In this document: one piece after another, positions 33,479-43,566 of the stretch
How positions within the stretch are numbered: position 1 is the stretch's first letter
Layout: each line of letters opens with the position of its first letter
NCBI GenBank assembly: GCA_937873175.1
Contig: CALMVT010000494.1
Location: forward strand, 1-64,000
Direction: 5' to 3'
Length of the DNA: 64,000 nucleotides
DNA from: an uncultured Acetobacteraceae bacterium
GTDB taxonomy: Bacteria > Pseudomonadota > Alphaproteobacteria > Acetobacterales > Acetobacteraceae
Notes under the pieces: generated by a model
What the model saw: the letters and a program-made list of their open reading frames with translations, nothing else
Told to the model about the DNA's origin: nothing
Database searches by the model: none
Made by a program: the position numbers and the translations under genes

Positions 33479-34764
33479 GCGCCACCGCGATCACGTCTGT
33501 GCTTGGCCGCCGCGTTTGGGACAGCCGTGGCCGCCCGACCGTGGAGGCCGAGATCGCGCTCGCGGGCGGCGTTTCGGGCCGCGCCATCGCCCCGGCGGGC
33601 GCGTCCACCGGGTCGGGGGAGGCCGTGGACCTGCGCGACGGCGGCAGCGCCTTCGGCGGCTATGACGTGACCCGGGCGGTGGCAGCGATCAGGGACGCGA
33701 TTGCGCCGGCGCTGCGCGGCATGGACGCGGCGGACCAGGCGGCGCTGGACGCGCGGCTGATCGCGCTGGACGGCACGGAATCCAAGTCGCGGCTCGGCGC
33801 CAACGCCACGCTCGCCGTGTCCATGGCCGCTGCGCACGCCGCCGCGGCGGCTGCGGGCCAGCCGCTTTACCGCAACCTTGGCGGCGAGGCAGCGACGTTG
33901 CTGCCCTTGCCGCAGATCCAGATCTTCGGCGGCGGCGCGCATGCCGGCCGGCGCGTGGACGTGCAGGATTTCCTGGTGGTGTGCCCGGCCGCGGCCAGCT
34001 TCGCCGAAGCGCTGGACTGGACGGCCGAGGTTTACCGCGCCGCCGGGGCGCTGATGCGGCAGGCAGGAACGCTGGGAGGCGTGGCCGACGAAGGCGGCTG
34101 GTGGCCGGCCTTCCGCACCAACGAGCAGGCGCTTGAAATGCTGGTGCGCGCGATCGAGCAGGCCGGCTTTGCGCCGGGCCGGCAGGTGGCCATCGCGCTC
34201 GACGTGGCGGCGTCCGAGTTCGGCCGCGGCGGACGCTACCGCTTGGGACTGGAGGAGCGGGAACTCGACACGACCGGCATGATCGAGTTCCTGATCGGTT
34301 GGATCAGGGCCTATCCCATCGTGTCCATCGAGGACCCGCTCGCCGAGGACGACCCGGAGGGCTTCGCCGCGTTCACCCGCGCCGTGGGCGACCGCGTCCA
34401 GGTGGTCGGCGACGACTTCCTGGTCAGCGACGCGGCCCGCGTCCGCGCCGCTGCCGCGTCCGGCGGCGCCAACACGGTGCTGATCAAGCCCAACCAGCGC
34501 GGCACGCTGACGGAAACGCGCGCGGCGTGGGACGCGGCGCGCGAAGTGGGCTACGCCGGCATCGTGTCCGCCCGCTCCGGCGAAACCGAGGACGTGACGA
34601 TCGTGCACCTCGCCGTGGGCTGGGGGGTAGGCCAGCTCAAGGTCGGTTCGTTCGCGCGGTCGGAGCGCATGGCGAAGTGGAACGAAGCGCTGCGCATCGA
34701 GGAAGCGTTGGGCCCCCGCGCGCGCTTCGCCGGTGGCACGGCGCTGGGACGCTCACGCCGGTGA
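33475..34764 (+). CDS. Enolase-superfamily paralog (divergent phosphopyruvate hydratase)
   Basis: GRRVWDSRGRPTVEAEI, PAGASTGSGEAV, GGVADEGGW, ALDVAASEF, SIEDPLAEDD, VGDDFLVSD, LIKPNQRGTLTET, GQLKVGSFARSERMAKWNEALRIEEALG. Confidence 0.88.
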   Translation: MSATAITSVLGRRVWDSRGRPTVEAEIALAGGVSGRAIAPAGASTGSGEAVDLRDGGSAFGGYDVTRAVAAIRDAIAPALRGMDAADQAALDARLIALDGTESKSRLGANATLAVSMAAAHAAAAAAGQPLYRNLGGEAATLLPLPQIQIFGGGAHAGRRVDVQDFLVVCPAAASFAEALDWTAEVYRAAGALMRQAGTLGGVADEGGWWPAFRTNEQALEMLVRAIEQAGFAPGRQVAIALDVAASEFGRGGRYRLGLEERELDTTGMIEFLIGWIRAYPIVSIEDPLAEDDPEGFAAFTRAVGDRVQVVGDDFLVSDAARVRAAAASGGANTVLIKPNQRGTLTETRAAWDAAREVGYAGIVSARSGETEDVTIVHLAVGWGVGQLKVGSFARSERMAKWNEALRIEEALGPRARFAGGTALGRSRR

Positions 34765-34824
34765 GGGTGGCATTGCATTACGCGGCGGGACAAGCTTTGA
34801 CCCGACATCGAACCGGGTGGCGAG

Positions 34825-35775
34825 TCAGGCTGCGGCTCCGAGCGTGATCCGGTCGATCTCGGCGAGGTCGTCCGCGGCTAGCTTCCCGGCCCCGGCCTTG
34901 GCGTTCTCCTCGACCTGCTCCGGCTTGGTCGCCCCCGCGATCACGCTGGCGACGGGCGCTTGAGCGAGGAGCCAGTTGAACGCGAGTTCCACAGGCTTGC
35001 GCCCGCGCGCTTCGGCGAAGTCGATCAGCTGCTCCGACAGATTCCAGTTCTTCTCGGTGAGGTAGCGGTCGGCCAGCCGCTGCGTCTTGGTCAGCCGCGC
35101 TTCCTCAGGCAGCGGCATGTTGCGCCGGTACTTGCCGGTGAGCAGCCCGCTGGCGAGCGGGAAATACGGCAGCAGGCCAAGCCCGTAGGCGCGCATCGCG
35201 GGCAGCAGGTCGCGCTCGGCCTCGCGCACGACCAGCGAATACTCGTCCTGGCAGGACACGAAGCCGGACAGGTTCAGCATTTTCGCGGTCCATTGCGCCT
35301 CGACCACCTGCCACGCCGGCAGGTTGGAGCAGCCGTAGTAGCGGATCTTGCCCGCTCGCGACAGGTCATCGAGCGCGCGCAGCGTTTCCTCGATCGGCGT
35401 GCGCGGATCGGGGAAGTGCAGTTGGTACAGGTCGATCCAGTCGGTCTTCAAGCGCCGCAGGCTCGCCTCAACCGCGGCGAAGACATGGCGGCGCGAGGCG
35501 CCCTCGCGTTCCCCCGTGTCGTCCATCGGCATGCCGAACTTGGTCGCCAGCACAATGCGCTTCCGCGCGTCGCCGAGCACCTGCCCCATGCAGGTTTCCG
35601 ACCCGCCGCGCTCCCCGTAAACGTCCGCGGTGTCGAACAGCGTGATGCCGACATCAAGCGCCTTGTGGATGACCCGGCGCGTTGCTTCAAGGTCGATGCG
35701 CCCGCCGAAGTTGTTGCAACCGAGACCGATCGCCGAAACACGCAGGCCGGACCGGCCGAGGTTGCGCAGCTCCAT
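34825..35775 (-). CDS. Aldo/keto reductase
   Basis: MELRNLGRSGLRVSAIGLGCNNFGGRID; TLFDTADVYGERGGSE; LVLATKFG-like; CSNLPAWQV. Confidence 0.9.
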   Translation of the reverse strand: MELRNLGRSGLRVSAIGLGCNNFGGRIDLEATRRVIHKALDVGITLFDTADVYGERGGSETCMGQVLGDARKRIVLATKFGMPMDDTGEREGASRRHVFAAVEASLRRLKTDWIDLYQLHFPDPRTPIEETLRALDDLSRAGKIRYYGCSNLPAWQVVEAQWTAKMLNLSGFVSCQDEYSLVVREAERDLLPAMRAYGLGLLPYFPLASGLLTGKYRRNMPLPEEARLTKTQRLADRYLTEKNWNLSEQLIDFAEARGRKPVELAFNWLLAQAPVASVIAGATKPEQVEENAKAGAGKLAADDLAEIDRITLGAAA

Positions 35776-35906
35776 GGAACCCTCCGAATGGTCGATGCCG
35801 ACCGGAGTGTCGCCGCCCCGGCGCCGTTTGTCACCCGTGCGGCTCCGATTCTCCGCTCACTTGGGGAGCGTCGCCGTCAGGAACGCCATCACGCCCGCCT
35901 GCCCCG

Positions 35907-37268
35907 CTAGGCCACGATTACCGGGCGGGCGCCGGTGCGGGACACGCTGACCACCGCGCCCACCGCGGCGAAGCCGGCCGCCACGTATAGGCAGGTTCCG
36001 GCGCCCTGGCTGCCGCGAAGCCCGAAGATCAGCGCCACGATGGCGGAGCCGAGCGACCACCCAACCGTGCGGGCAACGGCGACCATGCCGCTCGCGGCGC
36101 CGCTGCGCTCGGGCGGGCCGGCGGTCATCAGCGTGAGGTTGTTGGGCGTTTGGTAGAAGCCGAAGCCGATGCCGCAGATGCCCATGCGCCACGCCACGTC
36201 CCAATCGGCCGGAACGGCCGGCATGGTGGCGAGCAGCAGCAGGCCGCAGGTGAGCGCGGCCAGCCCGATGCTGCCGAGCAGCGCCGCCGGGTGCCGGGCG
36301 GAGAGATGGCCGGCGACGGGCGCCGCAACCGCGACCAGCAAGGGCCAGGGCGTCACCAGCAGGCCGGTCGCGACGGCGCTGCGGTGCATGACCGCCTGGA
36401 ACAGGAAGGGCAGCGACACGTAGGCCAGGATCTGCGCCGCATAGGAGCAAACGGAGGTTCCCATCGAAAGCGCAAACAAGCGGATGCGCAGCAGGTCCAG
36501 CGGCAGCATGGGGGCGGGCTGCCGCGACTGCTGCCACACGAGCAGCCCGGCAAACGCCAGCCCGGCGGCCAGCTCCGCTCCGGCAAGCCCGCGCGCGTCG
36601 CCGCCCAGCCCGTCCACCCCGGTGACGACAAGCCCGAAGGCCGCGGCGTTGAGCAGCGCCCCCCACCAGTCGAACGCGCGGAAACGCCGCCGCGCCCGCG
36701 GTGCGACGGACAGGAACAGCGGGACCGCGACCAGGCCGATCGGCACATTCACCAGGAACAGCCAGGGCCAACGCGCAAACGAAAGGATCAGGGCCGCCAA
36801 GGTCGGGCCGAGCGCGGCCGAAAGCGCAACCGCGAGCGCAATCGCCGCGAACCCCCGGCCAAGCTGCGCCTGCGGGTAGATTGCCCGCACCAGCGCCCCG
36901 CCGAGCGCCGCCATGCAGGCCCCGCCCACACCCTGCATGAGCCGCGACAGCACCAGGATTGGCAAGGTCGGCGACAGGGCGCATGCCAGCGAGGCGAGGG
37001 TGAACAGCGCCAGGCCGCATCCGTAAACCCGCTTCAAGCCCCAGCTTTCTCCCAACGTCGCCGCCGGCAGCAGGCAAACGGTGACGGCAAGCTGGTAGCT
37101 GTTGACGACCCAGACCGTGGCGGCATCGGTGGCGCCCAGATCCCGCGCGATGGTCGGAAGGGCGATGTTGGCGATGGCGCTGTCCAGCCCCGCGAGCACC
37201 ACGCCCAGCAGCGCGCACGCCATCGCCCAGCGCCGCCGTGGGGCCGGCAGGCCGTCGGTCTCATCCAT
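35907..37268 (-). CDS. MFS transporter (EmrB/QacA-like)
   Basis: LLGVVLAGLDSAIANIALPTIARDLGATDAATVWVVNSYQLAV; LSRLMQGVGGACMAAL. Confidence 0.88.
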   Translation of the reverse strand: MDETDGLPAPRRRWAMACALLGVVLAGLDSAIANIALPTIARDLGATDAATVWVVNSYQLAVTVCLLPAATLGESWGLKRVYGCGLALFTLASLACALSPTLPILVLSRLMQGVGGACMAALGGALVRAIYPQAQLGRGFAAIALAVALSAALGPTLAALILSFARWPWLFLVNVPIGLVAVPLFLSVAPRARRRFRAFDWWGALLNAAAFGLVVTGVDGLGGDARGLAGAELAAGLAFAGLLVWQQSRQPAPMLPLDLLRIRLFALSMGTSVCSYAAQILAYVSLPFLFQAVMHRSAVATGLLVTPWPLLVAVAAPVAGHLSARHPAALLGSIGLAALTCGLLLLATMPAVPADWDVAWRMGICGIGFGFYQTPNNLTLMTAGPPERSGAASGMVAVARTVGWSLGSAIVALIFGLRGSQGAGTCLYVAAGFAAVGAVVSVSRTGARPVIVA

Positions 37269-37403
37269 CCTGCGTTCCTTGACGGCTGCGGGCGAACATT
37301 GGAGCAGCCATTTCGTCCGAAAGATAGCGCACCCTGACTGCCCCGGCCTCCCATGTGCACAACGCGGCTGTCTCGCTGGCCCAAGCTGTGAGATGCTGCG
37401 GCC

Positions 37404-38108
37404 ATGACTATCGGCATTCTCGAAACGGGTCGCCCCCCCGCGGCGCTGCGCGCGCAGTGGGGTAGCTACTCCGACATGATCCGCACCATGCTCGGCCGCG
37501 ACCGCGAGTATCGCAACTACGACGTGCAGGCAGGCGAGCTTCCGGCTGACCCCGCGGAATGCTCGGCCTACGTGATCACCGGGTCGCCGGCGGGGGTGCA
37601 TGACGACCTGCCTTGGATTCCGCCGTTTCTTGATTTCCTCCGCCGGGTCCGGGGTAGGGCGAAGCTCGTCGGCATCTGCTTCGGCCATCAGGCGATGGCG
37701 GAGGCGTTCGGCGGAGAGGTCGCGCGGTCGCCCAAGGGCTGGGCGGTCGGCGTGCACCGCTACGAGATCGTCGAACCGCCGCCCGAAATGCGCGAGCCGT
37801 TGGCGTTCGCGATCCCCGCCTTCCACCAGGATCAGGTGGTGGCGCTTCCGCCCGGCGCGCGGGTGCTCGCCGCCAGCGAGTTCACGCCCTTCGCCTCGAT
37901 TGGCTACGACGACAACACCGTGTCGGTGCAGGGCCACCCGGAGTTTAGCGCCGCCTTTTCCGCCGCCCTGATCGAGGCGAAGCGCGACGTTTACGGCCCG
38001 CTCGCCGCCCCGGCGCTGCTGTCCCTGCTGCAGCCGAAGGATGGCGGCCGGGCGGCCGATTGGCTGCGGCGCTTCGTCGATGGCGGAGGCCTGGACACGC
38101 CGGGCTGA
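37404..38108 (+). CDS. Class I glutamine amidotransferase
   Basis: YVITGSPAGVHDDLPWIPPF; AKLVGICFGHQAMAEAFGGEVARSPKGWAVGVHRYEI; QGHPEF. Confidence 0.88.
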   Translation: MTIGILETGRPPAALRAQWGSYSDMIRTMLGRDREYRNYDVQAGELPADPAECSAYVITGSPAGVHDDLPWIPPFLDFLRRVRGRAKLVGICFGHQAMAEAFGGEVARSPKGWAVGVHRYEIVEPPPEMREPLAFAIPAFHQDQVVALPPGARVLAASEFTPFASIGYDDNTVSVQGHPEFSAAFSAALIEAKRDVYGPLAAPALLSLLQPKDGGRAADWLRRFVDGGGLDTPG

Positions 38109-38367
38109 CCCGGGCCGGCTCAGGCCGTGCGTCACGGCCAGGCTGAAACGCCAATCCGCGGCCCGTCAACGCTGGCGTTGGCGACGCGTTGGCTGCAAGC
38201 TGCAGTATGCCCGATCCGCCGCAAACGGGGGCGCCGCGGGTTGAAGCGTTTCCGGGCCTGCCGCACTGCCGAGGCCGCTAGGTGGGCTTTGCTGCCGGGC
38301 CAAGCGGCTGCGGCGAGCGGCTACGATCGGGTCCAAACTTGCATCGCCGTCCACAGCAGGAGGCGCC

Positions 38368-39949
38368 ATGGGTGATCCAGTGATGATTGCGGGAGCCGGC
38401 CCGACCGGCCTCACCGCTGCGTTGGAACTGTCGCGGCTCGGCATACCGGTCCGCATCACCGACAAGCTCCCCCATCCACGGACGATATCGCGGGCCATCG
38501 GCATCCAGGCGCGCACCCTCGAACTCCTGGCGCAGCGCGGGTTGGCCGACGAACTCGTCCGGCTTGGCCACAAGGTCTCCGGCGCGTCCCTGCACGGCGA
38601 AGGCCGACGCCTCACGCGGCTGGACCTTTCCCGCGTCCCAAGCCCCTACAACTTCACGCTCCTGGTTCCGCAGAGCGAGACCGAATGGGTGCTCGGCGAG
38701 GCCGTGGCCCGCCAGGGCGTCACGGTTGAGCGCGGCGTCGAACTGGTCGGGGTGGCGCAGAACGCGCCGTCGCCGGAGCCGTCGCCGGTGTGCCCGGTGC
38801 TCCGCCACGCCGAGGGGGCGCTGGAAGAAGCGAACGCGCCGTGGCTGATCAGCGCCGAGGGCGCGCACAGCCTCACCCGTACGACGCTTGACCTCCAGTT
38901 CGAGGGTAAAATGCTCGACACGACCTTTGCGCTCGGCGACATGCGCATGGAAGGCGACCTGCCCGAAACCGATTTCCACGCGTTCTCCTCCGAGCACGGC
39001 TCGCTGAGCCTGTTCCCGTTCGGCGGCGACCGCGTATGCCTCGTCGCCAGCGTCCCGCCGGAGAAAGGGTCGGAGCCGACGCTTGCGGAGCTGCAGCAGG
39101 TATGGGACCAGCGCTCGCACGTTCCCGCCCGTTTCCACGGTCTGACCTGGGCGTCCTTTTTCCGCGTCAACAGCCGCATGGTGTCGCACCTGAAGATCGG
39201 GCGCCTGCTGCTGGGCGGCGATGCCGCGCACGTCCACAGCCCGGCCGGCGGGCAGGGCATGAACACCGGCATCCAGGACATGATCAACCTGGGCTGCAAG
39301 CTCGCCGCCGTGATGCAGGGGCGCTCCCCGCCGGAGCTTCTGGATACACTATGGCGACGACCGGCTGCCGGTCATGCGCGACGTGCTGTTCACGACCGAG
39401 AACCTGACCGAGATGGTCGGCTCGGAACGTCCACTGGTGCGCGGCCTGTTCAATCACCTCATGCCGCTCGTCGGCAGCGCGGGCTTCGTGCAGGCGAACG
39501 CGACCGCGCGCATGAGCCAGGTCGCCTTGGGCTACCGCGGCAGTCCGATGTCGGAGAGTCACGGGCCTGCCGGCCACCTGCATGCCGGCGACCGGGCGCC
39601 GCCGATCCGCGTGCGAACCAAGCAGGCCGGGCGCTGGGTGGAGCGGATCCTGCTCGAACTGCTCAACCCCTCGCGCTGGACTCTGCTGGTGGTGGGCCAG
39701 GAGCCGGATGCCGAAACGGATCATGCCGCCTGCGGTCCGGGGCGCGACCTCATCGACGTGCGCGCCATTGCCGAGCCGGAGGCGGGCGACGACGCGGCAG
39801 AGTTCACCACCGTCTTTGGCCGCCATGGCGTGCTGCTGATGCGGCCGGACGGCTATGTCGGGTTCGCGAGCGGGAAGGGCGGGGCGCACAACCTTTCCCG
39901 CTACGCGAAGCGCTGGTTCGCGACCGAGGCGGGCGACGTCCCCTCGTGA
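38368..39949 (+). pseudogene. FAD-dependent aromatic-ring-type monooxygenase, frameshifted
   Basis: MIAGAGPTGLTAALELSRLGIPVRITDK...LLLGGDAAHVHSPAGGQGMNTGIQDMINLGCKLAAVMQGRSPPELLDT then shift into YGDDRLPVMRDVLFTTENLTEMVGS (39374 frame). Confidence 0.82.
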
Positions 39950-40091
39950 CCCGGCGTTGAGCCGGGCTTCGCCGCAACGGTCCCGTGTTGCTGGAAATCC
40001 CGACACTTTCCTTGCCCGCTGTGGGTGCGTAGGTTGTGTGCAATCCCCATCGCGCCGCGCGTGCGTTTTGAGCAGAGCGACCGTGTAGAAC

Positions 40092-40115
40092 GCCAGGGTC
40101 GCTCCTAACCCTGGC
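40092..40115. promoter_or_regulatory. Candidate enhancer/UAS dyad upstream of sigma-54 promoter
   Basis: GCCAGGGT-CGCTCCTA-ACCCTGGC, perfect 8-bp arms, about 115 nt upstream of the predicted start. Confidence 0.5.
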
Positions 40116-40191
40116 AACAGCGTCGCGTCCGGTGCTTCCGCCGGGCAGCGCCGCCCGAGACGACCAAGGCCAGGCGGTGCGGCGAGCGCCA

Positions 40192-40207
40192 TGGCACGTC
40201 GCTTGCA
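40192..40207 (+). promoter_or_regulatory. Sigma-54 (RpoN) -24/-12 promoter
   Basis: TGGCACGTCGCTTGCA: matches TGGCACG-N4-TTGCW with GG-N10-GC spacing, 43 nt before the ATG at 40251. Confidence 0.75.
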
Positions 40208-40250
40208 GCATTCTCCGTGCGGCGCGGTCGGGGCGCCTAGGAGAGCAGCG

Positions 40251-41414
40251 ATGCGCGACACGTCAAAGCTGGACACGGCGGCAAGCGTGGGGGAGGCTGC
40301 CCCATCCGTCCCGCGGCGGTGGTTCCTGGGCGCGGCGGCGGGCGCCGCGTGGTCGAGCCTGACCATCATCAACAAGGCGCAGGCGGCAGGTCCGCTGCGG
40401 GTGCTCGCCTGGCCCGGCTACGACGAGAAGCCGGTGGTCGGCGAGTTCGAGGACACGCACAAGGTCAAGGTTGAGTTCAAGAACTACATCGGCGGCGAGC
40501 AGATGCTGCAATACTACTCGCAGGTGCCGAAGGGCACCTTTGACGCCATCATCTCCGACGCCGAGTACGTGCAGAAGTTCGTCGCCCAGAACGCCCTGAC
40601 CCCACTCAAGAAGGCGGATTTCCCCAACCTTAAGGACTTCCATCCCAAGTACCAGGACTTCGCGCCGCTCCGCGCGCCGAACGATATGACCTGGGGCATC
40701 GGCACGCGCTTCAGCTTCTATGGCATTTCGTTCAACGCGAAGCACGTCAGCGACGAGGAAGCGTCGAGCTGGAACAACCTGTTCATGCCAAAATTCAAGA
40801 ACAAGATCGTCATGTTCGACTGGTATCTGCCGAACATGAGCAACGCGAGCCTCGCGCTGTTTCCAAACAACCCGGCGCCCTACGACATCAGCGACGGCCA
40901 GCTCGCCCAGGTCAAGGACTGGCTCATCAAGCTGCGTCCCCAGATCACGTCCTTTGCGCCGCAAAATCAGGGCCTCGTCAGTGCCCTCGTCAACGAGGAC
41001 GCGATCATCACGCCATACGGCGACATGGACATCGAGATGACGGTGGCCGGCTACAACAACTTCAAAACGGTCGTGCCGAAGGAAGGCAGCATCCGCTGGA
41101 CGGAAGCGGCCTGCCTGTGCGCGGATAGCCGCAACAAGGAACTTGCGCTGCAATGGATCGCGTACATGAGTTCCGCGAAGGTGCAGTCGAGGCTCGTTTA
41201 CACAAAGGGCTTCAAGGCCCGCGCCCCGAACATGAAGGTCGTTGAGCACTGGGACGACGAGCAGAAAAAGCTCATGAGCTACGTGCCTGACCCAGCAAAT
41301 CCTGGCAGGATGCTGGTGGAAACCAACATCGACAAGTCCTCGCCCCGCGGCCTGCCGGTCAAGCAGGCGGAGGCCGCCTGGCAGGCGATCTACAACCAGT
41401 TCAAGTCGGCTTGA
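40251..41414 (+). CDS. PotD-like ABC transporter substrate-binding protein (Tat-type signal)
   Basis: PRRWFLGAAAGAAWSSL signal; LRVLAWPGYDEKPVVGEFEDTHKVKVEFKNYIGGEQMLQYYSQVPKGTFDAIISDAEYV. Confidence 0.87.
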   Translation: MRDTSKLDTAASVGEAAPSVPRRWFLGAAAGAAWSSLTIINKAQAAGPLRVLAWPGYDEKPVVGEFEDTHKVKVEFKNYIGGEQMLQYYSQVPKGTFDAIISDAEYVQKFVAQNALTPLKKADFPNLKDFHPKYQDFAPLRAPNDMTWGIGTRFSFYGISFNAKHVSDEEASSWNNLFMPKFKNKIVMFDWYLPNMSNASLALFPNNPAPYDISDGQLAQVKDWLIKLRPQITSFAPQNQGLVSALVNEDAIITPYGDMDIEMTVAGYNNFKTVVPKEGSIRWTEAACLCADSRNKELALQWIAYMSSAKVQSRLVYTKGFKARAPNMKVVEHWDDEQKKLMSYVPDPANPGRMLVETNIDKSSPRGLPVKQAEAAWQAIYNQFKSA

Positions 41415-42640
41415 CGGCCCCCGCCGCGCCCCTGCCGCTGACAGGAACCGCCGAGCCGGACCTCGTCCTCGCGGGGATCGCGAAGCGCTTCGGGGATCAC
41501 GTCGCGCTCGGCGGCATCGACCTCGCCGTGGCGCGCGGCGAGTTCGTCGCGATCATGGGGCCGTCGGGCTGCGGAAAAACCACGCTGCTGCGCATCATCG
41601 CCGGTCTTGAGCGCATGGACGCGGGGACCATCCGCCTGCGCGGGCGGTCGGTCGGGAACGTGCCCGTGAACAAGCGCAACGTTCGTCTGGTTTGGCAGAA
41701 CTACGCCCTGTTCCCGCACCTCGACGTGAAGGGAAACATCGGCTTTGGCCTGAGCCTGCGCCGGCTCGACAAGGCGGCGATCCGCGAGCGCGTCGCCGCC
41801 GCGGCCGCGATGGTGAGCCTCGACGGGTTCCTCGACCGGCGGGTGACGCAGTTGTCGGGCGGCCAGCGCCAGCGGGTCGCCATTGCCCGCGCGCTGGTGA
41901 CGGAACCCGACATCCTGCTCCTGGACGAGCCGCTTTCGGCGCTCGACGCGCACCTGCGGGTGCGGATGCAGGGCGAGATGAAGCGCCTGCAGCAGCGGCT
42001 CGGCATCTCGTTCGTTTACATCACGCACAACCAGAGCGAGGCGCTGTCCATGGCCGACCGGGTCGTGGTGATGAACGCCGGCGCGATCGAGCAAATCGAT
42101 GCGCCGGAAAAGCTTTACCGGCGGCCGCGCACCCGCTTCGTGGCCGAGTTTGTCGGCGCCAACAATCTCTTGGAGGGAACGGTGGCCGGGTTCGAGGATG
42201 GCCACCTCCTGGTAGACGGCACGGTGGGGTGCATGGCCGCCCATTGGGCGGCGGACGACGGCCCGCCTCCGGCGCGCGGCACGGCCGTGACCCTCGTTGT
42301 CCAGGCCGGCAAGCTCCGGCTCAATGCCCGCAGCCCCCGGGACAACCGGGTTCAGGCGCGGGTCGTCGAGCGCGAGTTCAGCGGCACTCATGTCCTCTAC
42401 ATCCTGCGCGTCGAAGGGAGTGCAGGGCCGGCCATCGAGATCAGGGCGCTGATGCAGGACCCCCTGCCGGATTCGGTGGGCGCCGGTTTCTTCGACCTTT
42501 ACTGGTCGCCGGAGGACGTTTGCGTGATCGGCCCCGGCTTGCTGCCGCGACGGATCGACGCGCCAGGCGGCGGCCCCGGCAACGCCCGCACCGGCGCCGC
42601 ATCCATCCCGCAGCTCGTCGGCGAGGACGCTCGTGGCTGA
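41411..42640 (+). CDS. PotA-like ABC transporter ATP-binding protein
   Basis: GPSGCGKTTLLRIIAGLE; LSGGQRQRVAIARAL; ILLLDEPLSALDAHLR; TOBE-like C-terminus; TTG start. Confidence 0.9.
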   Translation: MTAPAAPLPLTGTAEPDLVLAGIAKRFGDHVALGGIDLAVARGEFVAIMGPSGCGKTTLLRIIAGLERMDAGTIRLRGRSVGNVPVNKRNVRLVWQNYALFPHLDVKGNIGFGLSLRRLDKAAIRERVAAAAAMVSLDGFLDRRVTQLSGGQRQRVAIARALVTEPDILLLDEPLSALDAHLRVRMQGEMKRLQQRLGISFVYITHNQSEALSMADRVVVMNAGAIEQIDAPEKLYRRPRTRFVAEFVGANNLLEGTVAGFEDGHLLVDGTVGCMAAHWAADDGPPPARGTAVTLVVQAGKLRLNARSPRDNRVQARVVEREFSGTHVLYILRVEGSAGPAIEIRALMQDPLPDSVGAGFFDLYWSPEDVCVIGPGLLPRRIDAPGGGPGNARTGAASIPQLVGEDARG

Positions 42641-43562
42641 CGCCGCCCTCGCCTGCGGAGCAGTAGCCGAGCCGGCGCGCGGGCCTTGGGCGCTCAGGGC
42701 GGTCTCGATCGCGGTGCCGGTTGCCTACACGGCCGCTTTCTTCCTTGTGCCGCTCGCCTTTTTCGTCGTGCTGGGGTTCTGGCGCGTCCAGGATTACCAG
42801 GTCGTGCCGGGGTTCTCGCTTGAGAACTACCGGGACATCGCCGGGCACATCCTGGCGCAATCGAACTACGGCATCGCGATCGTCCAATCTTTTTACGTGT
42901 CGGCGACGACGGCGCTTTGCGCGGTCGCGTTCTGCTATCCGCTCGTGCTCGCCATCGTTTACACGGTGCCGGGACGGCTGCAGCGCCTCGTGCTGCTGTT
43001 TGCCGTGGCGCCGTTCTGGACGAGCTACATCCTCCGGGTCTTCGCTTGGCAGATCCTGCTTGCGCGGCGGGGCATCATCAACACAGCCGCCGCGAGCCTC
43101 GGTTGGGATTGGATGGAGCAAGGCTGGCTCAACACGCAGGTCGCGACCCGCATCGGCCTTGTGCACTACCTCGCCCCCGTCCTCGTCATCATCCTTTACG
43201 TCAGCGTCAGCAGCATCGACCGCACCTTGATCGAGGCAGCGCGCGAGTTGGGCGCGAGCCGCCTCCAGGCGTTCCGGCGCGTGATCTGGCCGCTGAGCCG
43301 GGTCGGGATCACCGTCTCGCTGTCCTTTGCGACCATCATCGGCTTCGGCGACGTGCTGTCAGGCTCGCTGCTCGGCGGCGGGGCGGGGCGCTCGATCGTC
43401 GGCGCGGTGCCGCTGTTTTCCAACATGATCATGAGCGACTATGCAAGCTCGACGAACCTGCCGCGCACCTGCGCGCTGGCGATGATCCTGGTGCTGATCC
43501 TCGCTTGCATCCTTGTCGCCGGCCTCAGGGCAGCCGAGCGTGCCCAGCGCGCGGTGGCCTGA
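42633..43562 (+). CDS. PotB-like ABC transporter permease
   Basis: DRTLIEAARELGASRLQAFRRVIWPLSRVGI EAA loop; GTG start. Confidence 0.88.
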   Translation: MADAALACGAVAEPARGPWALRAVSIAVPVAYTAAFFLVPLAFFVVLGFWRVQDYQVVPGFSLENYRDIAGHILAQSNYGIAIVQSFYVSATTALCAVAFCYPLVLAIVYTVPGRLQRLVLLFAVAPFWTSYILRVFAWQILLARRGIINTAAASLGWDWMEQGWLNTQVATRIGLVHYLAPVLVIILYVSVSSIDRTLIEAARELGASRLQAFRRVIWPLSRVGITVSLSFATIIGFGDVLSGSLLGGGAGRSIVGAVPLFSNMIMSDYASSTNLPRTCALAMILVLILACILVAGLRAAERAQRAVA

Positions 43563-43566
43563 CCCC

